64,000 nucleotides of DNA from Deinococcus aerolatus. GTDB taxonomy: Bacteria > Deinococcota > Deinococci > Deinococcales > Deinococcaceae. This document shows positions 19,293 through 27,660 of the stretch, piece by piece; the first letter of the stretch is position 1; each line of letters opens with the position of its first letter. The notes under the pieces were generated by a model that saw only the letters and a list, made by a program, of their open reading frames with translations, was not told the origin of the DNA and did not search any database. The stretch spans positions 3,438 to 67,437 of the forward strand of contig NZ_BMOL01000017.1 of assembly GCF_014647055.1 (NCBI RefSeq), written 5' to 3'. Both the position numbers and the translations under genes were made by a program.

Positions 19293-19777
19293 AAGTCCCC
19301 GGTGAAGCGCGTGCCGCCTGCTGGGCGACTGGGCATGGACTGTGTCATGGTGTTGGCGGCCGAGCAGTTGCGATCAAGAGTTGGGGCGTCAGGGGTTGGA
19401 GTCTGCACAAATATTGTCGGATCTTTCAGTCCATAGGGCGAGATCACAGACACTTCGATTTTTTCGGCTTAAGGCTTTGTACCTGAGATCATGTAGTTTG
19501 CGCTCATGGCCGCGAAACGCTGTCCAGGACAGTTCTAATGCTTGCCCTCTCCACGTCGAGCTTAGCAAGACGCACCAAAGCGCAGCAGTGAAGCCGAACT
19601 CGACTCGCGAGTTCGCCCCAAGCTGACCAAGGAGAAGTACGAAGGCCTGCTTCCACATCCTCCAAATCCTGAACAGGACAGAGCAGGAAACTCAGTACAA
19701 ACAGCAGTAGCGCCTTCAAGGGAGCGAGAGAGGCCAACCCATGCCTGAAGTCACGGGGACGCGCCCCTCTTTTCTCA
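19293..19777. other. Region without a recognisable gene
   Basis: About 485 bases. Short frames on both strands show no domain. Composition drops to near-neutral GC around 19380-19520, unlike the flanks, so this may be the remains of a mobile element. Confidence 0.4.
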
Positions 19778-20334
19778 ATGGACTGGTGGGCGCAAGACCC
19801 TGCGTGAGCTGGAGTTCGTCCAGACGGCCGGGGTCCAGTTGCTGCGTCCGCGGCCCAACCATGGCGCGGCCTACGCCAGCTGGAAGGTCATCCTGCTCGG
19901 CGCGCCTGCCGGGCTGCGGGTCAGCGAGCTCGCGGGCCTGCGCAGGGCCGACATCCACCTGCAGGGCGAGCATCTGCAGCTGATGGTGACGGGAAAACGG
20001 CAGAAACGGCAAGGTTGTTCCCCTGAGCCGGTCACTGCAGCAGGTCCTCCAGGCCTGGCTGGCGAGGACACCGCAATTGCTTAGCTACGTCATCGGCGGA
20101 CAGGGCAGCGGCTCCGTGCAGGGCCGGGTCAAAGCGGTTTGCGGGCGCAGCGGTGTCCCCTCCTCGCGCCGCCAGGTTCACGGGCTGCGCCACAGTGCGG
20201 GCACCCGCATCTACGCTGACACAGGTGACCTGCTGGCCGTGCGTGACCATCTGCGTCACGCTGACATCATCAGTTTCGAGATCCACGTCGAGTACGCCAG
20301 GAAGATGAAAGACCGTCCAGTCAAAGGCTGGTGA
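19778..20334 (+). pseudogene. Tyrosine recombinase (phage integrase family), frameshifted
   Basis: The first frame gives QWTGGRKTLRELEFVQ and then GAPAGLRVSELAGLRRADIHL, with the first catalytic Arg. After LMVTGKRQKR the reading must change frame near 20015 to continue as a segment ending in VHGLRHSAGTRIYADTG (the HxxR motif) and FEIHVEYARKMKDR with the nucleophilic Tyr. All catalytic boxes are present but split between frames, and the N-terminal arm-binding part is missing. It resembles XerC/XerD-like integrases. Confidence 0.75.
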
Positions 20335-20738
20335 AGGCAAAGGCCGGGCCAGGAAGTCACTAAGAGTGGAGCACGCGATGTCTACTGAGGCGCACAAGCA
20401 AGCGCTCGCGCGAGAACCTGGGTTGTGACGTTAAAAGTCTTTCACGCGATTTAAACCGAGTTTCGGCCTTCACCAGGTTAAGCCCTGGATCGTGAATGTG
20501 ACCCGCTCCGTTCAAGCCCTTTGTCCGCTGGCACAGTGAAGTGGCGGCTGTAAAGATGTCAATCTGGAGAAGCTGCCGCCCTGTGTCTGCTGGGACCGAA
20601 AGACAGCGGACAAGTATCGTGACGGCCCGGCACTGCAGCCCTGCAGGCGGACCGCCCGCCAGACCCAGCGCACCGCGGAACTCCTGAGCGCAGCGCCTCA
20701 ACCGCAGGGTGTGGCGTCAGGAAAGCGGCACGCGCGCG
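20335..20738. other. Region without a recognisable gene
   Basis: About 400 bases between the integrase remnant and the HTH gene. Open frames here read as antisense or random GC-rich sequence. I see no clear repeat or promoter. Confidence 0.4.
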
Positions 20739-21137
20739 TCACTCGGAATCGAATTTATCCTCGCTGACAACACCATCACACCCACTTTGTTTGTCCAGTC
20801 GGTCGAGTAGGAGCTTAAAGTGCTTGGCTATGTTGTTCAGCCGCTTTTCTGTGCGCACCTGACTGTCACAAATGTCTTCCAATGACTGTTTGATCTCCGT
20901 CACGACCGCCGCTGGAACCGGCGCGTCGCTCAGGCCCAACACCTGCTTGAGCGCTTGTGGGTAGTTTTTTACTGTGCGGCTCGTGACCAGAGCATGTGCC
21001 GCGTAGAAATCATCGATAGCCTGCGGATCCAACCGTCCAGGCCTGTCACGGTCTTGCAGTCGGTAGTACAACCGCACCTGCCTTGACATGTTTCCCACAT
21101 CCATCTGGAGTTCATCGGCCAGTTCACTCATCAGCAT
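20739..21137 (-). CDS. Small HTH protein with a C-terminal coiled coil
   Basis: A 132-residue protein. The N-terminus (SELADELQMDVGNMSRQVRLYYRLQD) looks like a helix-turn-helix, and the C-terminus (DSQVRTEKRLNNIAKHFKLLLDRLDK) like a short coiled coil for dimerisation. It is probably a DNA-binding regulator of this plasmid-type segment. A -10 box TAGTAT (21144-21149) lies six bases before the ATG, so the mRNA is probably leaderless. It is divergent from the gene at 21340 across 200 AT-rich bases. Confidence 0.6.
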   Translation of the reverse strand: MLMSELADELQMDVGNMSRQVRLYYRLQDRDRPGRLDPQAIDDFYAAHALVTSRTVKNYPQALKQVLGLSDAPVPAAVVTEIKQSLEDICDSQVRTEKRLNNIAKHFKLLLDRLDKQSGCDGVVSEDKFDSE

Positions 21138-21284
21138 GTATCCATACTAAAGATTTCCTCTTTCTTATTTCTGACACCGCTTACCAAATCGCACCCTAGG
21201 CTGAAAAGAGCATATACGGGGGCATGCCTTCATTATTTATGGTTTTGTGCCAAAGTAATCCTGCAAAACCCTAAACTATACCAA

Positions 21285-21309
21285 GAAACCTGAGTCCGCC
21301 CGAGGTTTC
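21285..21309. repeat. Inverted repeat, possible operator
   Basis: GAAACCT (21285-21291) and AGGTTTC (21303-21309) form a 7-bp inverted repeat 30 bases before the ATG at 21340, in the divergent promoter region. It could be bound by the neighbouring HTH protein; this is inference from position. Confidence 0.35.
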
Positions 21310-21339
21310 AGATCAAATCTTTCTGGTTTTGGAGGAAAA

Positions 21340-22182
21340 ATGTTGAACAGAGATGTGGAGGCGCTGTCGGTCCAGGAACGGTCAGATGTCCTGCTGGACC
21401 TGTTGAAAGTCAACCGAATGGTCACGTCGGGGCAGTTGGAGCGCTGGGGCCTGGCGGAGGCAGCGGGCCGCCTGGGGTTGCCCTCACGGCTGCAGTCGGT
21501 GCGCACGCAGGTCACGCAGCCGTCGAGTTTGCGTAACCTCAGGTTTGTGGGGACGGACGAGCGGCTGTTGCGGAGGCCGGAGCGGGAATTGAAACACTGG
21601 GCGGCGCTGAGTGAGGTGTGGTGGACCATGTGGCTGGGCAAGCACGGGGTATGGGAGGTCCTGGACGGCCGGGGGCGTGAGGGGCGGCGGATGCCGGATG
21701 CCCGGGTGTCTGGCTTGTGGTGGGAGCCGTGGGCCATCGAGATTGACTGTGGCTACGATAAGCCGCAGATACAGCGCAAGTTGCTGGGCATCGCGGAGGC
21801 CGGATACCGGCGGGTGGTGTGGGCCACCACCGTGCATGACCGGGTGCGCCGGGTGGGGTGGTTGATCGATGACCTGTGGCGCGACGGGAAATTGACCGGG
21901 CTTGAGGAGTACGAGATTCGTTTTTGTAATTTCTGGATCAGTCAAGATCCATACCAGAACCGCCCGCGATGTTACAAACGCAATGATTTTTTTGGGCAGC
22001 GGCAGGTGATCCTGGAACTCGCGTACGGTGACGTGGGGGAAGATGACGGTGGCTGGCAGGAGGAGGATGAGGTCAGCGAGGATGACCTGCAGGATGGTCA
22101 CGCCTGGGAGGGTGAGGACGCGTACGAAGATAAACGCGTCTGGCAAGACCACGAGGACTGGAGCGACGGCGAACTGGAGTGA
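21340..22182 (+). CDS. Replication-relaxation-like protein, tentative
   Basis: A 280-residue protein with a winged-helix-like N-terminal region (DVLLDLLKVNRMVTSGQLERWG). The central part has MPDARVSGLWWEPWAIEIDCGYDKPQIQRKLLGIAEAGYRRVVW, in which PDA, EID and the following Lys are arranged as in replication-relaxation proteins and other PD-(D/E)XK-fold families. The C-terminus is a long acidic tail (from about residue 230, rich in Asp, Glu and Trp). The ribosome site GGAGGAAAA is strong. It converges on the gene at 22205. The family call is a guess from motif spacing; the protein is certainly translated-looking and plasmid-type. Confidence 0.5.
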   Translation: MLNRDVEALSVQERSDVLLDLLKVNRMVTSGQLERWGLAEAAGRLGLPSRLQSVRTQVTQPSSLRNLRFVGTDERLLRRPERELKHWAALSEVWWTMWLGKHGVWEVLDGRGREGRRMPDARVSGLWWEPWAIEIDCGYDKPQIQRKLLGIAEAGYRRVVWATTVHDRVRRVGWLIDDLWRDGKLTGLEEYEIRFCNFWISQDPYQNRPRCYKRNDFFGQRQVILELAYGDVGEDDGGWQEEDEVSEDDLQDGHAWEGEDAYEDKRVWQDHEDWSDGELE

Positions 22183-22204
22183 CCCGGCGGAGACTTCGCT
22201 TGCG

Positions 22205-22948
22205 TCACCGGAGCCCAGAGTGGAACGGCTCGATCCTGGGCTGTGGCACAGGCAGGGTGATGAGCCGGAGCGTGGGGTGATGCGCAATGCCGCCAACTTT
22301 GTGCTGGCGGGCGAGCAGAGATTCGAATGGGGCAGGGTTTGGGACCACGAGCAGGAGCGGGGTCTGCCACGAGGTGATGTGGTGCTTGTGGCGTTTAAGA
22401 TAGGTCTCACCCTGCTTGGGGGTGATGCCGCCGTTGGCGATACTGGCGTAGAGGCGAGGTTGGCCTGGGCGCGTGTAGGGGTTGTACAGGACGCTGTGAG
22501 ATCCCCTCGAGGGCCGGTATGAAACGTTGGCGTAGGCGTTGTCCGGGATCCGGACCGTGCAACTGATGATCTCGTCGGTGTGCGTGCGCCCGGTTGGGGA
22601 GTGCGGGTACCGCCGGGAGGTCGGGGGATCGTCACTGGGTTTGTAGCCCTGGCGGTACAGCAATTCCAGGGCGTCGTTCAGGTAGGCGCGGTTGGCCACA
22701 CTTGCTGGAGCATTCAAAAATGGGACGGAGGGCAGCGTGATGCGCGCGTAGGCACGGCCCTGGTCCGTAAGACCGACGACGGGGCCATAGCTTGACTGGT
22801 AGATGCGCACGAGGCCAGCAATGTTGAGGCCATACCAGTAGGTATCGAGTTCGTAATTGTTGAAGGACCGGTCAAGGTGTTCGGCGCTCAGGGCCCCCCT
22901 GGCGGCGAGGTACCAGAAAGCGGCGGCCTCCGTGTCGGTCAGGTTCAT
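22205..22948 (-). CDS. Hypothetical winged-helix-type protein
   Basis: A 247-residue protein. The N-terminal 75 residues (TEAAAFWYLAARGALSAEHLDRSF, then GLVRIYQ and VVGLTDQGRAYARI) read like a winged helix with a wing strand before LTDQGR. The remainder, rich in Tyr, Pro and His, is not recognised. It converges on the acidic-tailed protein upstream. An IS200/IS605-type element sits about 20 bases before its start, so its native promoter may have been displaced. Confidence 0.5.
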   Translation of the reverse strand: MNLTDTEAAAFWYLAARGALSAEHLDRSFNNYELDTYWYGLNIAGLVRIYQSSYGPVVGLTDQGRAYARITLPSVPFLNAPASVANRAYLNDALELLYRQGYKPSDDPPTSRRYPHSPTGRTHTDEIISCTVRIPDNAYANVSYRPSRGSHSVLYNPYTRPGQPRLYASIANGGITPKQGETYLKRHKHHITSWQTPLLLVVPNPAPFESLLARQHKVGGIAHHPTLRLITLPVPQPRIEPFHSGLR

Positions 22949-22994
22949 GCTTGTGCTTCCCGGACACCCGTGACTTCAGTCATGGGAGGAGGGG

Positions 22995-23017
22995 AGCCAG
23001 CCGCGTTGCGGCTGGCT
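22995..23017 (+). terminator. Strong hairpin inside the left end of the TnpB element
   Basis: AGCCAGCCGC-GTT-GCGGCTGGCT is a perfect 10-bp stem with a 3-base loop, followed by TGGTTTTC. It resembles an intrinsic terminator that would block read-through into tnpB, or it could be a structural part of the left end. Confidence 0.5.
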
Positions 23018-23052
23018 TGGTTTTCACCCAGTGTCATCATATCGTCCTCCAT

Positions 23053-24423
23053 GTGAAGGTTGTCCGCACCGCCAAACTGAAGCTGATCTGCTCTCCTGAG
23101 CAGAAAGCGGCGCTTGACGTGGTGACGTTCGCCTTCCGTGACGCTCAAAATACCTGCTCGAAATGGGCTTTTGAGAACGCCAAGACCGCGTCCAATAAAA
23201 AGATCCACGACGCGTGTTACGCCACGCTGCGCACTCAGCACGGACTGAGTTCTCAACTGGCCTGTTCGGCCGAGCGTCTTGTGGCTTCGACGTACAAGGG
23301 TCTGTGGACACGGACCATAGACGCCGCCAAGCGCCGCCGGGAGGCTGTGGCCCGCAAAGCCAGCGGGCAAAAGATTCGTATTCCGTCCCTGTATAAAGGT
23401 CTGGATTCGGCTCCGCTGTTCAAGGCCCGCACGCTGGAATACCAGCTGGGCCGGGATTACAGCTTCAAGAAAGACCAGCACGTGTCTTTGATGACGTTGG
23501 AAGGTCGTCTGTCGTTGCCGTATGTCGGCTGGAACCGCCATGTGGCTGAGCTTGGGCTGGCAGACACGGTGATCGGCGCGGCCAAGCTGTGGTATCAGAA
23601 ATCCAGAAAGCAGTGGTATCTGCTGGTCAGCTTTACGGTTGAACTGCCTGAACCCAAATCCAGCGATTTTAAGCAGGTGGTTGGGGTTGATGTGGGGCAG
23701 CGCTTCCATGCGGTGACCAAAGTGAACGACCCGTCCCGGGTCGTTCACGCGGTGCTGCATTCGGGTGCGGAGCACGACCGCCGCAAGCGCACGTATGAAC
23801 GGAACAGAAGCAATTTGCAGGCCAAAGGCACCCGGTCCTCGAAGAAGCGTCTCGCTTCCCTGAGTGGCCAGGAGAGACGGTTCACAGCCTGCACGAATCA
23901 TCAACTCGCCTCCAGGATTATTCAGGCCCACCCCCATGCATTGATCGGTATGGAAGATCTCGTTCACCTGCGCGACCGGGTGGAGCGCCGTTCCTCGAAC
24001 AAAGCCTCTAAAAAGCGCAAAGCGGCCAACCGACGTTCTTCGCAGTGGAGTTATGCCGAGCTGCGCCGTTATGTTGGGTATAAAGCGCAGCTTACCGGTA
24101 GTCTGGTGGTGGCGGTGGACGCGTACATGACCAGTCAGACGTGTCCGCCTTGCGGACACGTCAGCCGGGAGAACCGGCCAGGAAATGGAGTCAGGTTCGT
24201 GTGTCAGAGCTGCGGCTTTGAGGAACATGCGGACGTGGTGGGCGCCATGAATATCGGGATGCGGGCGAGTTTTCTCAAGCAACAGTGGTCTTTTACGGGG
24301 TGCCTGTCAGCCACCCCCGTCCTCTCTGGGGACGTAGATGTTCCGCGTGATGAAGTCGAAGCCAGGAGGGCGGCGCGAGCCATCTTTCTGGAGTTGAGAT
24401 GGAGCGTAGGGACAAGCCCGTGA
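23053..24423 (+). CDS. tnpB: TnpB RNA-guided nuclease, IS200/IS605 family
   Basis: A 456-residue protein with all RuvC-type catalytic residues: Asp in VVGVDVGQRF (213), Glu in LIGMEDLVHL (301) and Asp in EEHADVVGAMNIG (394). The zinc ribbon CPPCGH...CQSCGF lies just before the last Asp. TnpB proteins cut DNA using an RNA made from the 3' end of the element and help retain it. The start is a GTG at 23053 (VKVVRTAKLKL); no good ribosome site precedes it. The guide-RNA scaffold should overlap the 3' end of the gene and run to about 24436, with the guide beginning in the flank (TCGTTGACGCGG). Confidence 0.88.
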   Translation: MKVVRTAKLKLICSPEQKAALDVVTFAFRDAQNTCSKWAFENAKTASNKKIHDACYATLRTQHGLSSQLACSAERLVASTYKGLWTRTIDAAKRRREAVARKASGQKIRIPSLYKGLDSAPLFKARTLEYQLGRDYSFKKDQHVSLMTLEGRLSLPYVGWNRHVAELGLADTVIGAAKLWYQKSRKQWYLLVSFTVELPEPKSSDFKQVVGVDVGQRFHAVTKVNDPSRVVHAVLHSGAEHDRRKRTYERNRSNLQAKGTRSSKKRLASLSGQERRFTACTNHQLASRIIQAHPHALIGMEDLVHLRDRVERRSSNKASKKRKAANRRSSQWSYAELRRYVGYKAQLTGSLVVAVDAYMTSQTCPPCGHVSRENRPGNGVRFVCQSCGFEEHADVVGAMNIGMRASFLKQQWSFTGCLSATPVLSGDVDVPRDEVEARRAARAIFLELRWSVGTSP

Positions 24424-24619
24424 CTTCAGTCATGGGTCGTTGACGCGGTGATCGTACGTGGAAACTGGCGGTGCGGCGCGTGGTGCGTGGTACTGCTGCA
24501 GACAGGCTGTTCTGACGACTTCGGGGGCGTGTGCGGGCCGTGGATGGGCCTGCAACGATCTCTGAAGGGGAAATCATTGGGGATTTTTGGGGGTTCGGTG
24601 ACCCTGTTCAGTTGTCTAG

Positions 24620-25469
24620 AAGAAATACATTTAAGATAAAGAGCCGCCCCAGAAGGGTCTGCTTAGCACCTTCCGTACCGGACAATTCCACATTGAGACC
24701 GTAATGGACAGCAAATCCCCGAACGTGTGGTTGGTTGCGCACAGTGGGCTGGCCCCAAAAGTTGGACGTCGAACTGACGGTCCAAGAGATTCGGGCGGAC
24801 CGCAAAGGGATGGGCACTGTCCGTTGCGCGTACCCAGCGTCGTTCGCCTCTGGCCCGCAGACCCCCAGTACGCATCGGGCGGGCGACACGCTTCCTGGAG
24901 ATACGAATCCCCTCTGCCCACACCTCTGCGCATTCACGCAGAGCTCCGGAGCGCCTTTTGCGGAGTTGATAAATCTCCCGGATGCGCTGCTCCAGCAGCG
25001 CATCTCATTGCTATTGGTTGGAGACAGGCCTTCTTTGCCAACTGTGGTCCCCGCTCACGGAGACCTCCAGCACGCGACACCTCACATCCAGACGGTATTG
25101 CGTACGGTGCTCGGAGGTGAAGCGGTACCTCAGCGTGTGGTTTCTCTGGCAAAGAAACGGGCAAGCGTCCTCATGGGCGTCTGTTCTGCCCAGGACAGGC
25201 GGCGATTTTTTTTGGATTTCCCGCTCATACCGCAGAATTTCGTTTTCTTTACGGAGCCGTCTGATCTCCTGTTGCTCCGGGGGCAGATTTTGCTTTGTCT
25301 GGCCAGGGAAAGCGGCTTCACCCTGTTCTTATTCGGGCGTCAGCCACTTGCGAAGCAGTGAGGAACGCTCGTCTGGCTCGCGCGCGGTGCGGGTAAGTTC
25401 GCCGCCCGTTCGGGCGAGCTGAACAGCATCTCGCTTGAATTCGGCGGAATGGATTCTGCAGTGGGTCAT
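24620..25469 (-). pseudogene. Degraded IS3-family element
   Basis: The minus strand starts with an orfA-like piece (ATG at 25469, ribosome site AGGAGG; MTHCRIHSAEFKRDAVQLARTGG, an IS3 HTH) and continues in changing frames through QEIRRLRKENEILRYEREI to an orfB-like piece (LLEQRIREIYQLRKRRSGALRECAEVWAEGIRISRKRVARPMR). Several frameshifts and stops make it non-functional. It contains, near 24750-24775, the sequence TGGCCCCAAAAGTTGGAC, which is also present at the end of the older IS3 remnant at 43.85 kb. Confidence 0.7.
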
Positions 25470-26002
25470 GGTGGTGCCTCCTCTTGTCGAGGTTTATCTC
25501 CATCTGCACAAAACCGGGTCACCCTCAACTTCATTCTGATCAAAGTACCCCCACTGGGGGCTTCAGCTTGCGGGTGAACCCATCTGCAGATACAATGCAC
25601 GCTAGTGCGTGTTTTTTAGCACGGTGCCCTCATTGCGCCACGCGAGATTGTTAATAAGAAAATCGCTTCATTCGCTGAGACGTCGGCCAGTTACCGTTGT
25701 TAGGTAATTTTGAACGACTGTTATCTACCACAACACGCCGCTGGAATCGATCAGTTCGGGTGATGCTCGTCTCACTTTGTCGTGCATCAGAAGTGAATGT
25801 ACTTCGTAACGGTGCCGGCGCCTGCCTTACCAACAGGCGCGGTTCAGGCAGGCGCCGGCAGGGTCGATCCAAGGACTAAGGCTGTGAAGAGCAGTTGGTT
25901 TCAGGCCGCCATTGCCAATCAATCGCGTTATGCTGTAAACGTCCCGGAGGTCAACGCGTAATTGACCAAAGGGAAAACCCCCCGTGGGAGCTGGCCGGCT
26001 CG
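25470..26002. other. Gene-free stretch before the rep-like region
   Basis: About 530 bases with lower GC content and no credible gene. It contains one intrinsic-terminator-like hairpin (25598-25617). The right part leads into the regulatory region of the replication-type gene. Confidence 0.45.
25598..25617 (+). terminator. Intrinsic terminator candidate
   Basis: CACGC-TAGT-GCGTG followed by six T residues: a short stem with a U tract reading rightwards. It may shield the downstream replication gene from incoming transcription. Confidence 0.5.
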
Positions 26003-26024
26003 TAATCCACAGAGGGTATCCACC
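26003..26024 (+). promoter_or_regulatory. Two DnaA-box-like 9-mers
   Basis: TAATCCACA (26003-26011) differs by one base from the consensus DnaA box TTATCCACA, and GTATCCACC (26016-26024) by two. They lie on the same strand 13 bases apart, about 220 bases before the replication-type gene. Confidence 0.45.
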
Positions 26025-26062
26025 CAAGTTAAGTTGCCGCCTGATGCGGTGGCTTTCGCCTA

Positions 26063-26086
26063 CCCATAGGATACGCGCCCTATGGG
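26063..26086. repeat. 8-bp inverted repeat upstream of the rep-like gene
   Basis: CCCATAGG (26063-26070) and CCTATGGG (26079-26086) with an 8-base spacer. Its place between the DnaA-like boxes and the coding region suits an operator or promoter element. Confidence 0.4.
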
Positions 26087-26149
26087 GTTCGGTCAACAGA
26101 GGCCGAATGGCTCTCCAGAACGGGAGCGAGGAGACGCGCCGGAGAACAA

Positions 26150-26245
26150 GTGATCACCTACCAACCGCCATACGGCGAGACTGCGCGATTCAGGAACAAC
26201 GGCCCCTGCCCCCACCACAACCATCAATCTGGCGGCGAGGCATGA
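26150..26245 (+). CDS. Short upstream ORF coupled to the rep-like gene
   Basis: A 31-codon frame starting at a GTG behind CCGGAGAACAA, a good ribosome site, and encoding VITYQPPYGETARFRNN and then a His-rich end. Its TGA overlaps the ATG of the next gene as ATGA. The rep-like gene has no ribosome site of its own, so this ORF probably acts as a translational coupler or leader peptide. The peptide resembles nothing I know. Confidence 0.5.
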   Translation: MITYQPPYGETARFRNNGPCPHHNHQSGGEA

Positions 26246-27660
26246 GCGGCGCAGTTGTCACCAGCAGCGGGGACCACCACCGTGGATTTCACCAGTGCCC
26301 TAACGTCCTGCGCGACAAATACGCCGGTAAGATCGGCGTGGACGGTTACGGATACATCAACTACCTGATGAGCTGGGCCAATACGCATGCCACGCTGTCT
26401 GTGCGCCGGATGATGGGCGACCTGGGCGTGAGCCAGAGCAAACTCTTGCGCATTCAGGCCAGCGTGCTGCAGCACTGTGGCCACTTCATCGCCATGACCC
26501 CGGGCAGCCGGGTGAACGCCAACCGCTGGCACCTGGACATGGAACGGCTCTGGGCAGAAAACGCCCTCCACTTGTCCCAATCCTACGCCGAACGCATGGC
26601 CGCCAAGGGTGTACCGGCAATCAATACACCCCCCAAAAAGGCCCGGAGGGATGTAGCGAAAATCAATACACCCGGTGTATCGCAAATCAATATAGGGGGT
26701 GTATTGATTTGCGATACGTATAAAGACAGTGTTTTAAATACACCAGAAAAGACAGGTGTAAATAACGTAACCAAAAACGCGCGCGAAGAAACTCCGCCCG
26801 TCGCGCCAGTGGCCGAGCCCAGCCCAGTGCCTCACACCACTTCTGAAGCTTCGCTTTCAAAAGATCTGGAGGCAGTGCGCGAACCAGCTGCAAGGGTGGC
26901 CGTGTTGCCGCCTGACGGCGGGGCCGCTGACGCGGCCATCACGGACTCCGAACTGGAACTCCTGTTTGGGACTGACGTAGCAAGCTCCCAGAAGACGGAA
27001 CAGGCCGAATCTGGGGCAAAGGTTCCGGGTGGCGGCGCGGCGGCCCGGCTGGCCCCGGCCCCGGGCCGTGGAAACGCCCTGCGCCCGGTGGATCGCGAGG
27101 ACCTGCTGGAACGCCCGCTGGCGGTGCCCTCGGACACGGTGTACCGCCTGGTCAAGGGTCTGATCGGGGGCAACAAGGCGATCGACGACGGGATCCTCGA
27201 TACCCTGACGCCCGCAGGTGCCCTGCCCCGGCGTGACTGGCTGCGCCTGAGCGAGGAGGAATTAACCGACGTCCGCCGGATTGCTCAGGCCAAGGCGCAG
27301 GTAGAGAAACTCAATTTTTACAGCTGCGCGATTTTGGCTCTGGACGTGTTGATCGGTGCTCCAGTCGGTCAAACCGGCCAGCGGAGGGCATCTGCGAACG
27401 CCGTGATAGCCAACGCGGGCTGCCTCGCCCCGGCCCAGCACTTTGAAATCGTAGACCGGAGCGAGGATATGGGCAAGTTCCAGGCAGGGGCATGCTGGGT
27501 GCGGAAAGTGGATGACGTGGCCGTGATCATCGAGCGAGCCGAGCTGGTCAAGCGGCGCAGCACCGAGGGCCTGATTTACCACCTCAGTGACGGCGAGACC
27601 AGCAACGCCCTGAAGCTGATCACCGGGTATGAATTTCGCGGAACAGAAGGGGAAGCGTGA
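26242..27660 (+). CDS. Replication-initiator-like protein with internal repeats
   Basis: A 472-residue protein. The N-terminal 110 residues (CPNVLRDKYAGKIGVDGYGYINYLMSW, then LSVRRMMGDLGVSQSKLLRIQ) look like the winged-helix or replisome-organiser domain of plasmid and phage replication proteins. Residues about 125-175 are a low-complexity stretch whose DNA carries iteron-like repeats. A disordered Ala/Pro/Glu-rich linker leads to a C-terminal domain (about 270-472) I do not recognise. The start ATG at 26242 is chosen because it overlaps the short upstream ORF as ATGA; the frame is open to 25984 but lacks a start signal there. The function is inferred mainly from context. Confidence 0.5.
   Translation: MSGAVVTSSGDHHRGFHQCPNVLRDKYAGKIGVDGYGYINYLMSWANTHATLSVRRMMGDLGVSQSKLLRIQASVLQHCGHFIAMTPGSRVNANRWHLDMERLWAENALHLSQSYAERMAAKGVPAINTPPKKARRDVAKINTPGVSQINIGGVLICDTYKDSVLNTPEKTGVNNVTKNAREETPPVAPVAEPSPVPHTTSEASLSKDLEAVREPAARVAVLPPDGGAADAAITDSELELLFGTDVASSQKTEQAESGAKVPGGGAAARLAPAPGRGNALRPVDREDLLERPLAVPSDTVYRLVKGLIGGNKAIDDGILDTLTPAGALPRRDWLRLSEEELTDVRRIAQAKAQVEKLNFYSCAILALDVLIGAPVGQTGQRRASANAVIANAGCLAPAQHFEIVDRSEDMGKFQAGACWVRKVDDVAVIIERAELVKRRSTEGLIYHLSDGETSNALKLITGYEFRGTEGEA
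26619..26761. repeat. Iteron-like repeats and a 16-bp inverted repeat inside the rep-like gene
   Basis: AATCAATACACC occurs at 26619-26630 and 26661-26672, and inverted at 26698-26709; a variant AATCAATATA is at 26685-26694. The last two form the core of a perfect 16-bp inverted repeat, GTATCGCAAATCAATA (26677-26692) and TATTGATTTGCGATAC (26702-26717), with a 9-base loop. Further on, AAATACACC and GGTGTAAAT form another near-palindrome. The region is far more AT-rich than the rest of the gene, as expected for an origin embedded in an initiator gene. Confidence 0.6.

Larger units (their letters stand above)
22967..24436 (+). mobile_element. IS200/IS605-superfamily element carrying only tnpB (IS1341-like)
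   Basis: Both ends carry the identical 20-base hairpin CCCGTGACTTCAGTCATGGG in the same orientation (22967-22986 and 24417-24436), with an 8-bp stem including one G-T step. Between them is one intact tnpB. No tnpA is present, so movement would need TnpA supplied from elsewhere. The true cleavage sites lie slightly outside the hairpins and cannot be fixed by eye. Confidence 0.75.
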
